From NCBI GenBank assembly GCA_014946745.1, contig JADCRD010000001.1:2850427-2914426 (forward strand): a DNA stretch of 64,000 nucleotides, read 5' to 3'. The notes under the pieces are model-generated. The model was given only the letters and a program-made list of their open reading frames with translations, was not told the origin of the DNA and made no database searches. Position 1 is the stretch's first letter; every line of letters begins with the position of its first letter. Both the position numbers and the translations under genes were made by a program. The stretch is from Lysobacterales bacterium. Lineage in GTDB: Bacteria > Pseudomonadota > Gammaproteobacteria > Xanthomonadales > Xanthomonadaceae. Below are positions 1-10,432 of this stretch, piece by piece.

Positions 1-295
1 AGTTGATGGCGTTGAACTCGATATGGGCGATGGCATGCAGAAAGGCCGCACGCCCCTCGGCGCTGCCCAGCCCACGCTGCGGCAGAGCCCGCGGTGGCAC
101 CAGCCGCGGGCGCTCGGGCCGGCCGGGCACGGGAAGATCAATGGCTGCGGGCGATTCCATCGGCGCCAGCTCGCCCGCTTCGAGCGCGCGCGCGAGCTCA
201 GTGGCGCCGGCGCATTTCTCGGCCGGGTGCTGCAGCTGCAGCACCCGCAGTGCAGCGGCGTGCAGGTCGGCGGCGCCCTGCCCTATCTGTGGCAT
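1..295 (-). CDS. DUF455 ferritin-like domain protein (N-terminal part, cut by window edge)
   Basis: An open minus-strand frame starts with ATG at 293-295 and stays open to base 1, giving about 98 residues. The translation begins MPQIGQGAADLHAAAL and contains RPERPRLVPPRALPQRGLGS followed by GRAAFLHAIAHIEFNAIN, which I recognise as the N-terminal signature of the DUF455 (ferritin-like, helical) family. The start lies four bases after the purF stop, so it is probably the last known member of the SPOR-cvpA-purF transcription unit. The biochemical function of DUF455 proteins is not established. The C-terminal part, with the metal-site residues expected of a ferritin-like fold, is outside the window. 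Confidence 0.8.
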   Translation of the reverse strand, partial: MPQIGQGAADLHAAALRVLQLQHPAEKCAGATELARALEAGELAPMESPAAIDLPVPGRPERPRLVPPRALPQRGLGSAEGRAAFLHAIAHIEFNAIN

Positions 296-299
296 CGGT

Positions 300-1769
<1,470 letters not shown>

Positions 1770-1821
1770 GGGGAGGTCCTTGGGGGCGAGGATCCGCGAG
1801 CACACCGCGGCAAGGCGCGCA

Positions 1822-2388
1822 TTATCCCCCGTCCGGCTCCTGCTGGGCAGGCGGGGGTGCGGGTGAAGAGAGGTCGAGCCGCAGCACCGGCACGAAATTG
1901 ACCTCTTGGGCCACCGAAGCGGGCAAATGAGCGCGCAGCCATTCGGCGCCGCGCTGGAACGCAGGCACCACCCGCGACTGCTCCCACCAAGCGTCGCCGG
2001 GCAAGGCGGTGAAACCCGCCAGCAGCACGGCTACGGCCCCGAGCGCATAGCCGCGCACCAGTCCGAACAGCAGGCCGAGCAGGCGATCGGTGCCCGACAG
2101 GCCGGTGGACTTGACCAGCTTGCCCATCAGCCAGGTGGCCAAGCCGCCCACCGCAAGCGCCAGCGCGAACAGCGTGGCGTAGCCCAGCAGCAGCCGCGCC
2201 GACGGCGCTTCCACGACGCCCTCGTACAGCAGGGCCGCACTGTCGCCGTAGGTGAAGGCCAGCCAGAACGCGCCCACCCACACCGCGACCGACATCACCT
2301 CAACAATGAAGCCACGCCAGAGGCCGACCAGGGTCGACAGGCCGAGGATGGCCAGCAGGACGATGTCCGCCCAAGTCAGGGTGTCCAC
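1822..2388 (-). CDS. cvpA: CvpA family inner membrane protein
   Basis: This 188-residue integral membrane protein starts [20 protein letters not shown] and shows about four hydrophobic segments, including the family hallmark [20 protein letters not shown]. CvpA was named for colicin V production in E. coli; its molecular role is unclear and has been linked to envelope homeostasis. The C-terminal tail ([18 protein letters not shown]) is soluble and proline-rich. It sits between the SPOR protein gene (15-base gap) and purF, the usual gammaproteobacterial arrangement. Confidence 0.93.
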   Translation of the reverse strand: MDTLTWADIVLLAILGLSTLVGLWRGFIVEVMSVAVWVGAFWLAFTYGDSAALLYEGVVEAPSARLLLGYATLFALALAVGGLATWLMGKLVKSTGLSGTDRLLGLLFGLVRGYALGAVAVLLAGFTALPGDAWWEQSRVVPAFQRGAEWLRAHLPASVAQEVNFVPVLRLDLSSPAPPPAQQEPDGG

Positions 2389-2403
2389 GCGCGAGAGCGA
2401 CGA

Positions 2404-3537
2404 TCAGGGATGGCTGACGACAAAGCCGTCAACGTTGAGCCTCGACTTCAGCTCACCGCGGCGACGCTCGGCCGACGCGCGATCCAGCTCAGGCCCGACA
2501 CGCACGCGCCAGAGTGTGCCGGCATCGGCGTTGACGCGCTCGACGAAGGCCACGAAGCCGGCGCCGCGGACGCGGTCACGCAGCGCATTGGCATCGACCT
2601 CGCTGCGAAGCGCCCCCAGCTGCACCGCAAACCCCGCGGTGGCGGGAGCGCGTGCAGGCGCCGGCGCATTGCCGACCGCATCGAGGTTGATCACGCTGGT
2701 CGGCAGATCGCGCTGAACCGCAAGCGCCGCCTGTCGGGCCCGCTCTGCCTCACCGCGCTGAGCGAAGGGCCCGAGACGAACGCGGCGCACCGGCCGACCG
2801 TCCAAGGTGACGCTTTCGGCGTACACGGCGATGCCGGCGTTGCGCAGTCGATTCTGCAGATTCTCGGCGTTGGCCACGTTCGCATAGCTACCGACGTTGA
2901 CGGCATAGCTGCCTCCGGCGGTGGCCGCGGGAAGAGGCGTCGACGCCGGACGCGCAGGGACTGGCGCAGCGCTGCTGACGGCGACGGGCGGTGCGCTGGA
3001 GACAGGCCGCGGGGGCGAGGCTGCGGCTGGCGTAGCTGTCGAAGCGCCCGCCGCCGCGCTCGACGCCGTAGCTGACGTCGCGGGGGATGATGCTGCAGGG
3101 TCTGCTACAGCCGCCGCTGCGGGCGCTGCAGTGGTCGCGCTGGGCGTCGCGGCCGCGCCCGTCGCACTCGGTGCTGACGCGCCCGCTGGGCCGGGCGTTG
3201 AGGCTGCATGTGCGTTCGGATCAGAGCCTGCGCCCACCGGCTGGCCGCTCAGCGCATCCGTGCGCTGCTCGGCGCCGGTATCGACCACCGGCAGCACTTC
3301 GGCACCGTCCGCACTGGCGACGGGCGCCGTGGCCGCGCTGTCCGCGGGCGTCGGCAGCAGCGGGATCTCTCGGGTTTCCATCGGCCGGTCGGGCGGGGTC
3401 GGCAAGTCCAGGCTGAGCTGCTCGCCCACCGTCTCCCGCTCGGCTTCGGGGCCGTCGACCAGCATCGGCAGAAAGATCACGGCCAGCGCCACCAGCACGG
3501 TGGCGCCGATCAGGCGCTGCTTCAGGGCTGCATCCAT
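2404..3537 (-). CDS. DedD-like SPOR domain protein with two SPOR domains
   Basis: This 377-residue protein has a short cytoplasmic N-terminus, one membrane segment (about residues 9-26, GATVLVALAVIFLPMLVDGP) and a long Ala/Pro/Ser/Thr linker (about 70-205). Two SPOR repeats follow: one beginning GGSYAVNVGSYANVANA and one at the C-terminus beginning AGFAVQLGALRSEVDANA. SPOR domains bind denuded glycan strands at the division septum, so a role at the septum is likely. E. coli DedD has one SPOR domain; a tandem pair is an elaboration. It lies upstream of cvpA and is divergent from dnaG, with 79 bases between the starts that must hold both promoters. Confidence 0.88.
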   Translation of the reverse strand: MDAALKQRLIGATVLVALAVIFLPMLVDGPEAERETVGEQLSLDLPTPPDRPMETREIPLLPTPADSAATAPVASADGAEVLPVVDTGAEQRTDALSGQPVGAGSDPNAHAASTPGPAGASAPSATGAAATPSATTAAPAAAAVADPAASSPATSATASSAAAGASTATPAAASPPRPVSSAPPVAVSSAAPVPARPASTPLPAATAGGSYAVNVGSYANVANAENLQNRLRNAGIAVYAESVTLDGRPVRRVRLGPFAQRGEAERARQAALAVQRDLPTSVINLDAVGNAPAPARAPATAGFAVQLGALRSEVDANALRDRVRGAGFVAFVERVNADAGTLWRVRVGPELDRASAERRRGELKSRLNVDGFVVSHP

Positions 3538-3616
3538 GGGTTTCGTCGCGTCCGCGGCTTAGGGGTGAACACCGGTCGCGAGTATAGAGCCTGCCCTGCC
3601 CTACACTTGCGCGCCC

Positions 3617-5356
3617 ATGGCCCGCATTCCCGACAGCTTCATCGACAGCCTGCTGGCGCGCACCGACATCGTCGAACTGATCGATGCGCGCGTGAAGCTG
3701 AAGCGCGCCGGCCGCGAGTACACCGCCTGCTGTCCCTTCCACGACGAGCGCACGCCTTCGTTCTACGTCAGCCCGACCAAGCAGTTCTACCACTGCTTCG
3801 GCTGCGGGGCGCACGGCACGGCGATCAAGTTCCTGATGGAGTACGACCGCCTTGAGTTCCTCGATGCGGTCGAGGATCTGGCCAAGCGCGCCGGCATGGA
3901 GGTACCGCGCGAGAACAAGCCCGCGCGCGGCCGCGAGGACGACTTCGGCCCGCTGTACTCGGCCACGGCCTCGGCGAGCACGTTCTTTCGCGAGCAGCTC
4001 AAGACCTCCAGCAGCGCGCGCGGCTACCTCCAGAAGCGCGGCGTCGACGCCGCCAACCAAGCGCGCTTCGAGCTGGGCTACGCGCCCGCAGGCTGGGATG
4101 CGCTGCTGTCCGCGCTGGGCCGCGACGAGGCGCAGCGCGCCCTGCTCGACAAGGTGGGACTGCTGTCGAAGAACGACGCCGGCCGCACCTATGACAAATT
4201 CCGCGATCGCCTGATCTTTCCGATCCACGACCGCCGCGGCCGGGTGATCGCTTTTGGCGGCCGCGTGCTGTCGGCGGACGACAGCCCCAAGTATCTGAAC
4301 TCGCCCGAGACGCCGCTGTTCCGCAAAGGCCGCGAGCTGTATGGCCTGTGGCAGGTGCGGCAGACGCATTCGCGGATCCCGCGGCTGATCGTGGTCGAGG
4401 GCTACATGGACGTGGTCAGCCTGTTCCAGTTCGGCGTCACGCAGGCGGTCGCGACCTTGGGCACCGCGACCACGCCGGACCACGCCGAGCTGCTGTTCCG
4501 CAATTCCGGCGACGTCTACTTCTGCTTCGACGGCGATCGCGCCGGACGTGCGGCGGCGTGGAAAGCGCTGGAGTCGACCCTGCCGCGACTGAAGGACGGA
4601 CGCCAGGCCTGGTTCCTCTTCCTGCCCGAGGGTGAAGACCCGGACACCGTGGTCCGCAGCGAAGGGGCGGAGGGCTTCGACCGCCGTCTGCAGCAGGCGA
4701 TGCCGCTCTCGGAGTTCTTCTTCAACGAGCTCGGGCGCGACATCCAGATGGACAGTCTTGACGGCCGAGCGCGGCTGGCGGAACGCGCCAAGCCGATGAT
4801 CGAACAGATGCCTGACGGCGCCTTCCGCGACCTGATGCGGCAGAAGCTCGCGGAGCTCACCGGTCTGGCCGCGCGCGTCGAGGTCGCCAAGCCCAGGCCC
4901 GCTCCACAGGCGCCACGCCCGCGCAATGCGCGGCGTTCGCTGGTGCGCATCGCCATCGAGCTGCTGCTGCAGCAGCCGGCATTGGCGCAGCGGATCGAGC
5001 CTCCGTACGTGTTCGCGTATCTCGACCAGCCTGGCGTGACGCTGCTGCTGGATCTGTTGGCGCGCTGCCGCGCGCGGCCGGACATCAGCACCGGCGCTCT
5101 GCTGGAGAGCTACAGCGAGAGCGAAGATCTGGCCGCGCTGACCAAGCTCGCGGTGGCTGAAATGATCGCTCCCCCGGAGGGATGGGCGGCCGATTTCGAC
5201 GGCGCCGTGCGCGGCCTTGAACTCATGGCGCTGGAGCAGCGCGAGCGCGAGCTGCAGGTTCGTGCCCGGGAAATCGGACTGGCGAACTTGAGCCGTGAAG
5301 AGAAAGACGAGCTGCGTCTGCTGCCACAGCTGAAGGCGGAGCGGCGCGGCGCCTAG
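3617..5356 (+). CDS. dnaG: DNA primase DnaG
   Basis: DnaG synthesises RNA primers for replication and binds DnaB helicase. The 579-residue product begins MARIPDSFIDSLLARTDIVE. It has the CHC2 zinc site (C39, H42, C60, C63), the catalytic-core segment ending in FGGRVL, a Toprim domain with VVEGYMDVV and the acidic FCFDGDRAGR motif, and a C-terminal helicase-interaction region. The usual rpsU-dnaG-rpoD neighbours are absent; the gene stands alone, divergent from the SPOR gene. Its TAG stop codon falls in the flank of a palindromic repeat copy (see 5355-5501). Confidence 0.96.
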   Translation: MARIPDSFIDSLLARTDIVELIDARVKLKRAGREYTACCPFHDERTPSFYVSPTKQFYHCFGCGAHGTAIKFLMEYDRLEFLDAVEDLAKRAGMEVPRENKPARGREDDFGPLYSATASASTFFREQLKTSSSARGYLQKRGVDAANQARFELGYAPAGWDALLSALGRDEAQRALLDKVGLLSKNDAGRTYDKFRDRLIFPIHDRRGRVIAFGGRVLSADDSPKYLNSPETPLFRKGRELYGLWQVRQTHSRIPRLIVVEGYMDVVSLFQFGVTQAVATLGTATTPDHAELLFRNSGDVYFCFDGDRAGRAAAWKALESTLPRLKDGRQAWFLFLPEGEDPDTVVRSEGAEGFDRRLQQAMPLSEFFFNELGRDIQMDSLDGRARLAERAKPMIEQMPDGAFRDLMRQKLAELTGLAARVEVAKPRPAPQAPRPRNARRSLVRIAIELLLQQPALAQRIEPPYVFAYLDQPGVTLLLDLLARCRARPDISTGALLESYSESEDLAALTKLAVAEMIAPPEGWAADFDGAVRGLELMALEQRERELQVRAREIGLANLSREEKDELRLLPQLKAERRGA

Positions 5357-5501
5357 GGTCGGTCTTGACCCACCGAAGCTAAAGACTCCGTTCGACGGCC
5401 GGACTACGCCCTACATCCGTTCGGCATGCGCACGTCGCGATGGGCGCGCCGTGGGGTGATAGCTCGCGGCACAACAGCGGTGGGTCAAGACCCACCCTAT
5501 G
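5355..5501. repeat. Paired palindromic repeat element (copy 1)
   Basis: Two copies of the dispersed palindrome lie in opposite orientation: GGTCGGTCTTGACCCACC at 5357-5374 (one arm mismatch) and GGTGGGTCAAGACCCACC at 5479-5496, with the conserved outer flanks TAGGG and CCTATG. The unit is about 147 bases and holds no credible gene. The same paired layout recurs at 28735, 48957 and around 61671-61948. The rest of the dnaG-metK gap (5502-5686) shows nothing recognisable. Confidence 0.7.
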
Positions 5502-5686
5502 CGACTCGACGACCGGAGCGTGCCGTCACTTCGCATTGGAACCGCGCGCAGCCTTGCGTGCTCGGTTGCGGGCCAAGAGCGGTGGCGTGAGAGCCCCCTA
5601 TTGAGAGCCACCCTATCCGGACACTGCGCCGATGCCGACTGGCTGATACCAGGCAGGTTTCCGGGGCTTCGACAGGCCCTTCAACG

Positions 5687-5714
5687 CACAGGGGCGCCCA
5701 AGGGCGCCCCTGTG
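5687..5714 (-). terminator. Hairpin downstream of metK
   Basis: A perfect 13-base inverted repeat, CACAGGGGCGCCC and its complement, is separated by two bases and lies 22 bases past the metK stop. It is very stable and well placed for 3'-end formation of the metK transcript. The U-tract is weak, so efficiency as an intrinsic terminator is uncertain. Confidence 0.6.
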
Positions 5715-5736
5715 TCGTACAAGCAAGCGGAGCGGA

Positions 5737-6942
5737 TTACTTCAGGCCCGAATCCGCGCGCAGGGCCTCGGCGCGGTCGGTCTTCTCCCACGAGAAGGCC
5801 GTCGCCTTGACGGTGTTGCCAGCCGCATCCACGTAGCTGACCTCGTGGGGCTTGCGGCCAAAATGGCCGTAGGACGCGGTCTGCTGGTAGATCGGGTGCA
5901 CCAGGTCGAGCATCTGAATGATGCCGTAGGGGCGCAGGTCGAAGTGCTTGCGGATCAGCTTCTCGATCTTGTCGTCGGCGATCTTGCCGGTGCCGAAGGT
6001 GGTGACCGAAATCGAGGTCGGCTCGGCGACGCCGATGGCGTAGCTCACCTGCACCTCGCAACGATCGGCCAGGCCCGCAGCCACGACGTTCTTGGCGACG
6101 TAGCGCGCCGCGTACGCCGCCGAGCGGTCGACCTTGGACGGATCCTTGCCCGAGAACGCACCGCCACCATGGCGCGCCCAGCCGCCGTAGGTGTCGACGA
6201 TGATCTTGCGGCCGGTCAGGCCGCAGTCGCCCACCGGGCCACCGATCACGAACTTGCCGGTCGGGTTGATGTGGAACTTGGTGCCGCGGTGCAGCAGCTT
6301 CTCCGGCAGCACCGGCTTGATGATGTGCTCGCGCACGGCCTCGACCAGATCCTTCTGCTTGATGCTCGGATCGTGCTGGGTCGACAGCACCACGGCGTCG
6401 ATGGCGACGGCCTTGTTGCCTTCATAGCGCAGGGTAACCTGGCTCTTCGCATCCGGGCGCAGCCAGCCGAGCTTGCCCTTCTTGCGCGCCTTGGCCTGCT
6501 GCTCGACCAGACGGTGCGAGTAGTGGATGGCCGCCGGCATGAAGTCCTTGGTCTCGTTGGTCGCGTAGCCGAACATCAGGCCCTGGTCGCCCGCGCCCTG
6601 CTCTTCCGGCTTCTTGCGGTCGACGCCCTGGTTGATGTCGGGCGACTGCTTGCCGATCAGGTTCAGCACGCCGCAGGTGGCGCCGTCGAAGCCGACGTCG
6701 CTGCTGTTGTAGCCGATGTCGAGGATGACCTTGCGGGTGAGGGCTTCGAGGTCGATCCAGGCTTCGGTGGTGATCTCGCCGGCGACGATGGCGACGCCCG
6801 TCTTGACCATGGTCTCGCAGGCCACGCGGGCGCGCTTGTCCTTGGCCAGGATCGCGTCCAGCACGGCGTCGGAGATCTGGTCGGCGACCTTGTCCGGATG
6901 GCCTTCGGACACCGACTCGGAGGTGAAGAGGTAGCTGCTCAT
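5737..6942 (-). CDS. metK: S-adenosylmethionine synthase MetK
   Basis: MetK makes S-adenosylmethionine from methionine and ATP in the cytosol. The 401-residue sequence carries the family motifs [15 protein letters not shown] near the N-terminus, [12 protein letters not shown], and the phosphate-binding [19 protein letters not shown]. Length and motifs are standard. The gene is monocistronic by context, with a hairpin after the stop. The leader available before corA is only 114 bases and no SAM riboswitch structure was recognised in it. Confidence 0.97.
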   Translation of the reverse strand: MSSYLFTSESVSEGHPDKVADQISDAVLDAILAKDKRARVACETMVKTGVAIVAGEITTEAWIDLEALTRKVILDIGYNSSDVGFDGATCGVLNLIGKQSPDINQGVDRKKPEEQGAGDQGLMFGYATNETKDFMPAAIHYSHRLVEQQAKARKKGKLGWLRPDAKSQVTLRYEGNKAVAIDAVVLSTQHDPSIKQKDLVEAVREHIIKPVLPEKLLHRGTKFHINPTGKFVIGGPVGDCGLTGRKIIVDTYGGWARHGGGAFSGKDPSKVDRSAAYAARYVAKNVVAAGLADRCEVQVSYAIGVAEPTSISVTTFGTGKIADDKIEKLIRKHFDLRPYGIIQMLDLVHPIYQQTASYGHFGRKPHEVSYVDAAGNTVKATAFSWEKTDRAEALRADSGLK

Positions 6943-7056
6943 CGGCGCTCTATCCTTGTATTCGGATGGATGGATGGTTGAAGCGGGCGCGCATGATACA
7001 CGCCGCCTTGGTGGATTGCATGACGCGCGTTGTCAAGCCTTCAGGCGCGGGCGCGC

Positions 7057-8022
7057 TCACAGCCAGCGCACTTTCTTCAGCTTGCGGTACAGCAGCAGGC
7101 AGACCGTGAGGGTGAAGGCCATCACTCCGAGGTAGCCGAAACGGCTGGCCAGCTCGGGCATGGCTTCGAAGTTCATGCCGTACCAGCCGGTCACCAGGGT
7201 CGGCACCGCCAGCAGCGCGGCCCAGCCGGCCAGCCGCTTCACCACTTCGCCCTGGGCCACGGTCACCAGCGCCAGGTTCACGCTCATGGCGGCGGTGAGC
7301 ATCTCGCGCAGGGTGTCGGTGGCGTCATCGATGCGCTTGGCGTGGTCGAGCACGTCGCGGAAGTAGACGCGAGTGTCGGCATGGATCAGGTTCGGGTACA
7401 GCCGCACCAGCGGCGCCAGCACGTCCTGCAGCGGCGCCACCGCCAGGCGCAGACGGGTCAGCTCGCGCTTCAGTTGATACAGGCGCTTGACCGTGTCGCG
7501 CTTGAAGTCCTCTTCGAAGATGTCGTGCTCCAGCGTATCCAGACCCGCGCGGAAGTCATCGACGATCGGAAAGTAGTAGTCGACGATCTGGTCGAGTACG
7601 GCATACAGACCGAAGCTCGGCCCGGCCGCCAGATACTCGGGATCCCGCTCGCAGCGCGCGCGCGCCGGCGCATAGGACAGCGAAGGGCCGTGGCGCACGG
7701 TGATGAGAAAGCGATCGCCGAGGAACAGATGGGTCTCGCCGAACTCGACTTCCTCGCCCGGCATCTGCGCGGTGTGCACCGCGATGAACAGGCTGTTGCC
7801 ATACAGCTCGACCTTGGGCCGCTGGTGCGCCTTGTGGGCGTCCTCGATGGCCAGCTCGTGCAGGTCGAACTCCTCCTGGAGCTTTGCGAGCAGCGCGGCA
7901 TCGGGCTCGACCAGGCCCATCCAGATGAAGCCCTCGTGGGTGCCGAGCACATCGGAGACGCGCTCGAAGTCGATGGCTTCGCGGCGACCGTCGGGCAGGT
8001 AGTGGGTGCAGTGCACGATCAT
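7057..8022 (-). CDS. corA: CorA-family magnesium/divalent cation transporter
   Basis: The start is the ATG at 8020-8022 (MIVHCTHYLPDGRREAI), giving 321 residues; the frame continues upstream but only as antisense of folC. The protein has the long cytoplasmic N-terminal domain, then two C-terminal membrane helices with the CorA signature YGMNF at the end of the first (about residues 280-284) and the acidic loop EAMPELAS. CorA channels import Mg2+ (sometimes Co2+/Ni2+) as pentamers. The start overlaps the folC stop in an ATGA, implying translational coupling, although the functions are unrelated. Confidence 0.93.
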   Translation of the reverse strand: MIVHCTHYLPDGRREAIDFERVSDVLGTHEGFIWMGLVEPDAALLAKLQEEFDLHELAIEDAHKAHQRPKVELYGNSLFIAVHTAQMPGEEVEFGETHLFLGDRFLITVRHGPSLSYAPARARCERDPEYLAAGPSFGLYAVLDQIVDYYFPIVDDFRAGLDTLEHDIFEEDFKRDTVKRLYQLKRELTRLRLAVAPLQDVLAPLVRLYPNLIHADTRVYFRDVLDHAKRIDDATDTLREMLTAAMSVNLALVTVAQGEVVKRLAGWAALLAVPTLVTGWYGMNFEAMPELASRFGYLGVMAFTLTVCLLLYRKLKKVRWL

Positions 8023-9275
8023 GCAGGCAGGCGTCCGAGTTGGCGCAGGCAGGCGAAGGCCTCGCCAACGGTGTGGAAAGAGCCGAACACCAGAACACGC
8101 GCGTCCGCTCCTGCCTCGGCGAGCGCGGCGCGCAGGGCGGTGTCGACGTGCTCGTGCAGATGCAGCCGCGCATGGACCGCCGCTCGCATGACACGCTCGG
8201 CCAGCGCTTCGGCACTTTGGCTGCGCCCGACGACGTCCAGCCCGCCCAGATGCCAGCGCGCGATCGCGTGCTGCAGCGGTGCCACCACGCCTTCGATGTC
8301 CTTGTCGGCCAGCGCCGCAAACACCGCAATCGTCGGCTTGGGATGGGCCTCCAGCCACGCCGCCAGCTGCCGCGCCGCCTGCGGGTTGTGGCCGACGTCC
8401 AGCACCACCTCCGGCACGCCCTCGATGCGCTGCAGGCGCGCGCGCGGCGCGGCACCGGCGATGCCGGCGGCGATCGCCGCGTCAGGCAGACCGAGCAGGC
8501 GCAGCGCGCGCGTGGCCAGCGCCGCATTGTCGAACTGGGCGGGGGCGGCAAGCTGCGGGCGCGGCAGCCGCAGGGCGCCCTGCGCATCCCGATAGGCCCA
8601 GCCATCGGCGACGGCCTCGATATCGAAATCGAGGCCGCGGCGCTCCAGCCGCGCGCCGATCGTCGCCGCGTGTTCAAGCACGCTGAGCGGCGGCTCGCGC
8701 TCGCCGATGAGGGCAGGACGACCGCTGCGGAACACCCCGGCCTTCTCGCGGCCGATGTGCTCGCGGGTCGGGCCCAGCCACTCCATGTGGTCGAGGTCGA
8801 CCGTGGTCAGCAGCGCGATGTCGGCATCGACCAGATTGACCGCATCGAGTCGCCCGCCGAGGCCCACTTCGAGGATCACCACCTCCAGTGCGGCGCGGGT
8901 GAACAGCCACAGCGCTGCCAGCGTGCCGAACTCGAAGAAGGTCAGCGACACGCCCGCGCGCGCGGCCTCGACCGCCTCGAAGGCGGCAATGAGGTCGGCG
9001 TCCTCAACGTCGCGCCCGCCGATGCGAATGCGTTCGTGATAGCGCTCGATGTGCGGCGAGGTGTAGGCGCCGCAGCGGAGACCGGCAGCGCGGCACACGG
9101 CCTCCAGCATGGCGACCGTTGAGCCCTTGCCGTTGGTGCCGGCCACCGTGAGCACCCGCGCAGCCGGGCGCAGCACGCCGAGCGCTTCGGCAACCGGGCG
9201 CACGCGCTCCAGGCCCATCTCGATGTTCTTCGGGTGCAGGCGCAGCTGGTGATCCAGCCAGGCGTCGACGTCCAT
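8019..9275 (-). CDS. folC: Bifunctional folylpolyglutamate/dihydrofolate synthase FolC
   Basis: FolC adds glutamate to dihydropteroate and to folates. I use the ATG at 9273-9275 (MDVDAWLDHQLRLHPKNIEM), 418 residues, which fits the family N-terminus; 20 more in-frame residues upstream look non-coding. The ATP loop VAGTNGKGSTVAML, the SPHIERYHERIRI segment and the Mur-ligase-like C-terminal domain (LDVGHNPQAAR) are present. In relatives folC is often beside accD and dedD; here it is separate and coupled to corA by a 4-base overlap. It is divergent from tdh. Confidence 0.94.
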   Translation of the reverse strand: MDVDAWLDHQLRLHPKNIEMGLERVRPVAEALGVLRPAARVLTVAGTNGKGSTVAMLEAVCRAAGLRCGAYTSPHIERYHERIRIGGRDVEDADLIAAFEAVEAARAGVSLTFFEFGTLAALWLFTRAALEVVILEVGLGGRLDAVNLVDADIALLTTVDLDHMEWLGPTREHIGREKAGVFRSGRPALIGEREPPLSVLEHAATIGARLERRGLDFDIEAVADGWAYRDAQGALRLPRPQLAAPAQFDNAALATRALRLLGLPDAAIAAGIAGAAPRARLQRIEGVPEVVLDVGHNPQAARQLAAWLEAHPKPTIAVFAALADKDIEGVVAPLQHAIARWHLGGLDVVGRSQSAEALAERVMRAAVHARLHLHEHVDTALRAALAEAGADARVLVFGSFHTVGEAFACLRQLGRLPA

Positions 9276-9345
9276 GCGGCAGCGTTTGGAGTTGAGTGCG
9301 TGAACGCGCAGCATAGCCGCCCACGGCGCCGCCACGCCGCGCTTC

Positions 9346-9351
9346 TATAAT
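9346..9351 (+). promoter_or_regulatory. Probable -10 box of tdh
   Basis: A perfect TATAAT lies 46 bases before the tdh start in the folC-tdh divergent gap. No good -35 hexamer is visible at 16-18 bases spacing, so an activator or extended recognition may be needed. The call rests on the -10 match alone. Confidence 0.45.
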
Positions 9352-9397
9352 CCGCGGCCTGCGCAGCGCGCCGCTGCCCCCACCCGAGGATGCCCCG

Positions 9398-10432
9398 ATG
9401 TCGATGATGATGAAGGCCCTGGTCAAGCGCGAAGCCAGCAAGGGCATCTGGATGGAAGAAGTGCCGATGCCGAAGATCGGCCCCAACGAGGTGCTGGTGA
9501 AGCTGGAGAAGACCGCGATCTGCGGCACCGACCTGCACATCTACAAGTGGGACGAGTGGAGTCAGCGCACCATCAAGCCCGGCCTTGTGATCGGGCACGA
9601 GTTCGTCGGCCGCATCGCCGAGCTGGGCAGCGCGGTCACCGGCTACACAGTGGGCCAGCGCGTCTCGGCGGAAGGTCACATCGTCTGCGGCGTGTGTCGC
9701 AACTGCCGCGCCGGTCGCCAGCACCTGTGTCCGCACACCGTCGGCATCGGCGTGAATCGCCACGGCGCGTTCGCCGAGTACATCGCGGTGCCGGCCAGCA
9801 ATCTGTGGCCGATCCACGACCAGATCCCCAGCGAGCTGGCCGCCTTCTTCGACCCCTACGGCAATGCGGCGCACTGCGCGCTTGAGTTCGACGTCATCGG
9901 CGAGGACGTGCTGATCACCGGCGCTGGCCCGATCGGCATCATCGCCGCCGGCATCTGCAAGCACATCGGCGCGCGCAACGTGGTGGTGACCGACGTCAAC
10001 GACTACCGCCTGAAGCTGGCCGCCGACATGGGCGCCACCCGCGTGGTCAACGTCGCCAAGACTTCGCTCAAGGACGTGATGTCCGACCTGCACATGGAGG
10101 GTTTCGACGTCGGCCTGGAAATGAGCGGCAACCCGCATGCCTTCAACGACATGCTCGACTGCATGTACCACGGCGGCAAGATCGCCCTGCTTGGCATCCT
10201 GCCCAAGGGTGCCGGCATTGACTGGGACCGCATCATCTTCAAGGGCCTGACGGTGCAGGGCATCTACGGCCGCAAGATGTACGAGACCTGGTACAAGATG
10301 ACGCAGATGGTGCTCACCGGCTTTCCGCTGCAGAAGGTGCTGACCCACCAGATCCACATCGACGACTTCCAGCGCGGCTTCGAGCTGATGGAAGCCGGCG
10401 CCTGCGGCAAGGTGGTCTGCAGTTGGAGCTGA
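9398..10432 (+). CDS. tdh: L-threonine 3-dehydrogenase
   Basis: Tdh oxidises L-threonine to 2-amino-3-ketobutyrate with NAD+, the first step of threonine conversion to glycine. The 344-residue MDR-family enzyme shows the catalytic zinc ligands (C42 in [10 protein letters not shown]67 in GHEFVG), the four-cysteine structural zinc loop [15 protein letters not shown] and the nucleotide fold GAGPIG. A GAGGA ribosome binding site precedes ATG 9398; later in-frame ATGs exist at 9407-9413. The usual partner kbl is not adjacent. Its end overlaps the next open frame by 10 bases. Confidence 0.95.
   Translation: MSMMMKALVKREASKGIWMEEVPMPKIGPNEVLVKLEKTAICGTDLHIYKWDEWSQRTIKPGLVIGHEFVGRIAELGSAVTGYTVGQRVSAEGHIVCGVCRNCRAGRQHLCPHTVGIGVNRHGAFAEYIAVPASNLWPIHDQIPSELAAFFDPYGNAAHCALEFDVIGEDVLITGAGPIGIIAAGICKHIGARNVVVTDVNDYRLKLAADMGATRVVNVAKTSLKDVMSDLHMEGFDVGLEMSGNPHAFNDMLDCMYHGGKIALLGILPKGAGIDWDRIIFKGLTVQGIYGRKMYETWYKMTQMVLTGFPLQKVLTHQIHIDDFQRGFELMEAGACGKVVCSWS

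Noticed and set aside
6943-7056. SAM riboswitch before metK
   Set aside because: The leader is short and no conserved SAM riboswitch helices or core bases could be recognised.
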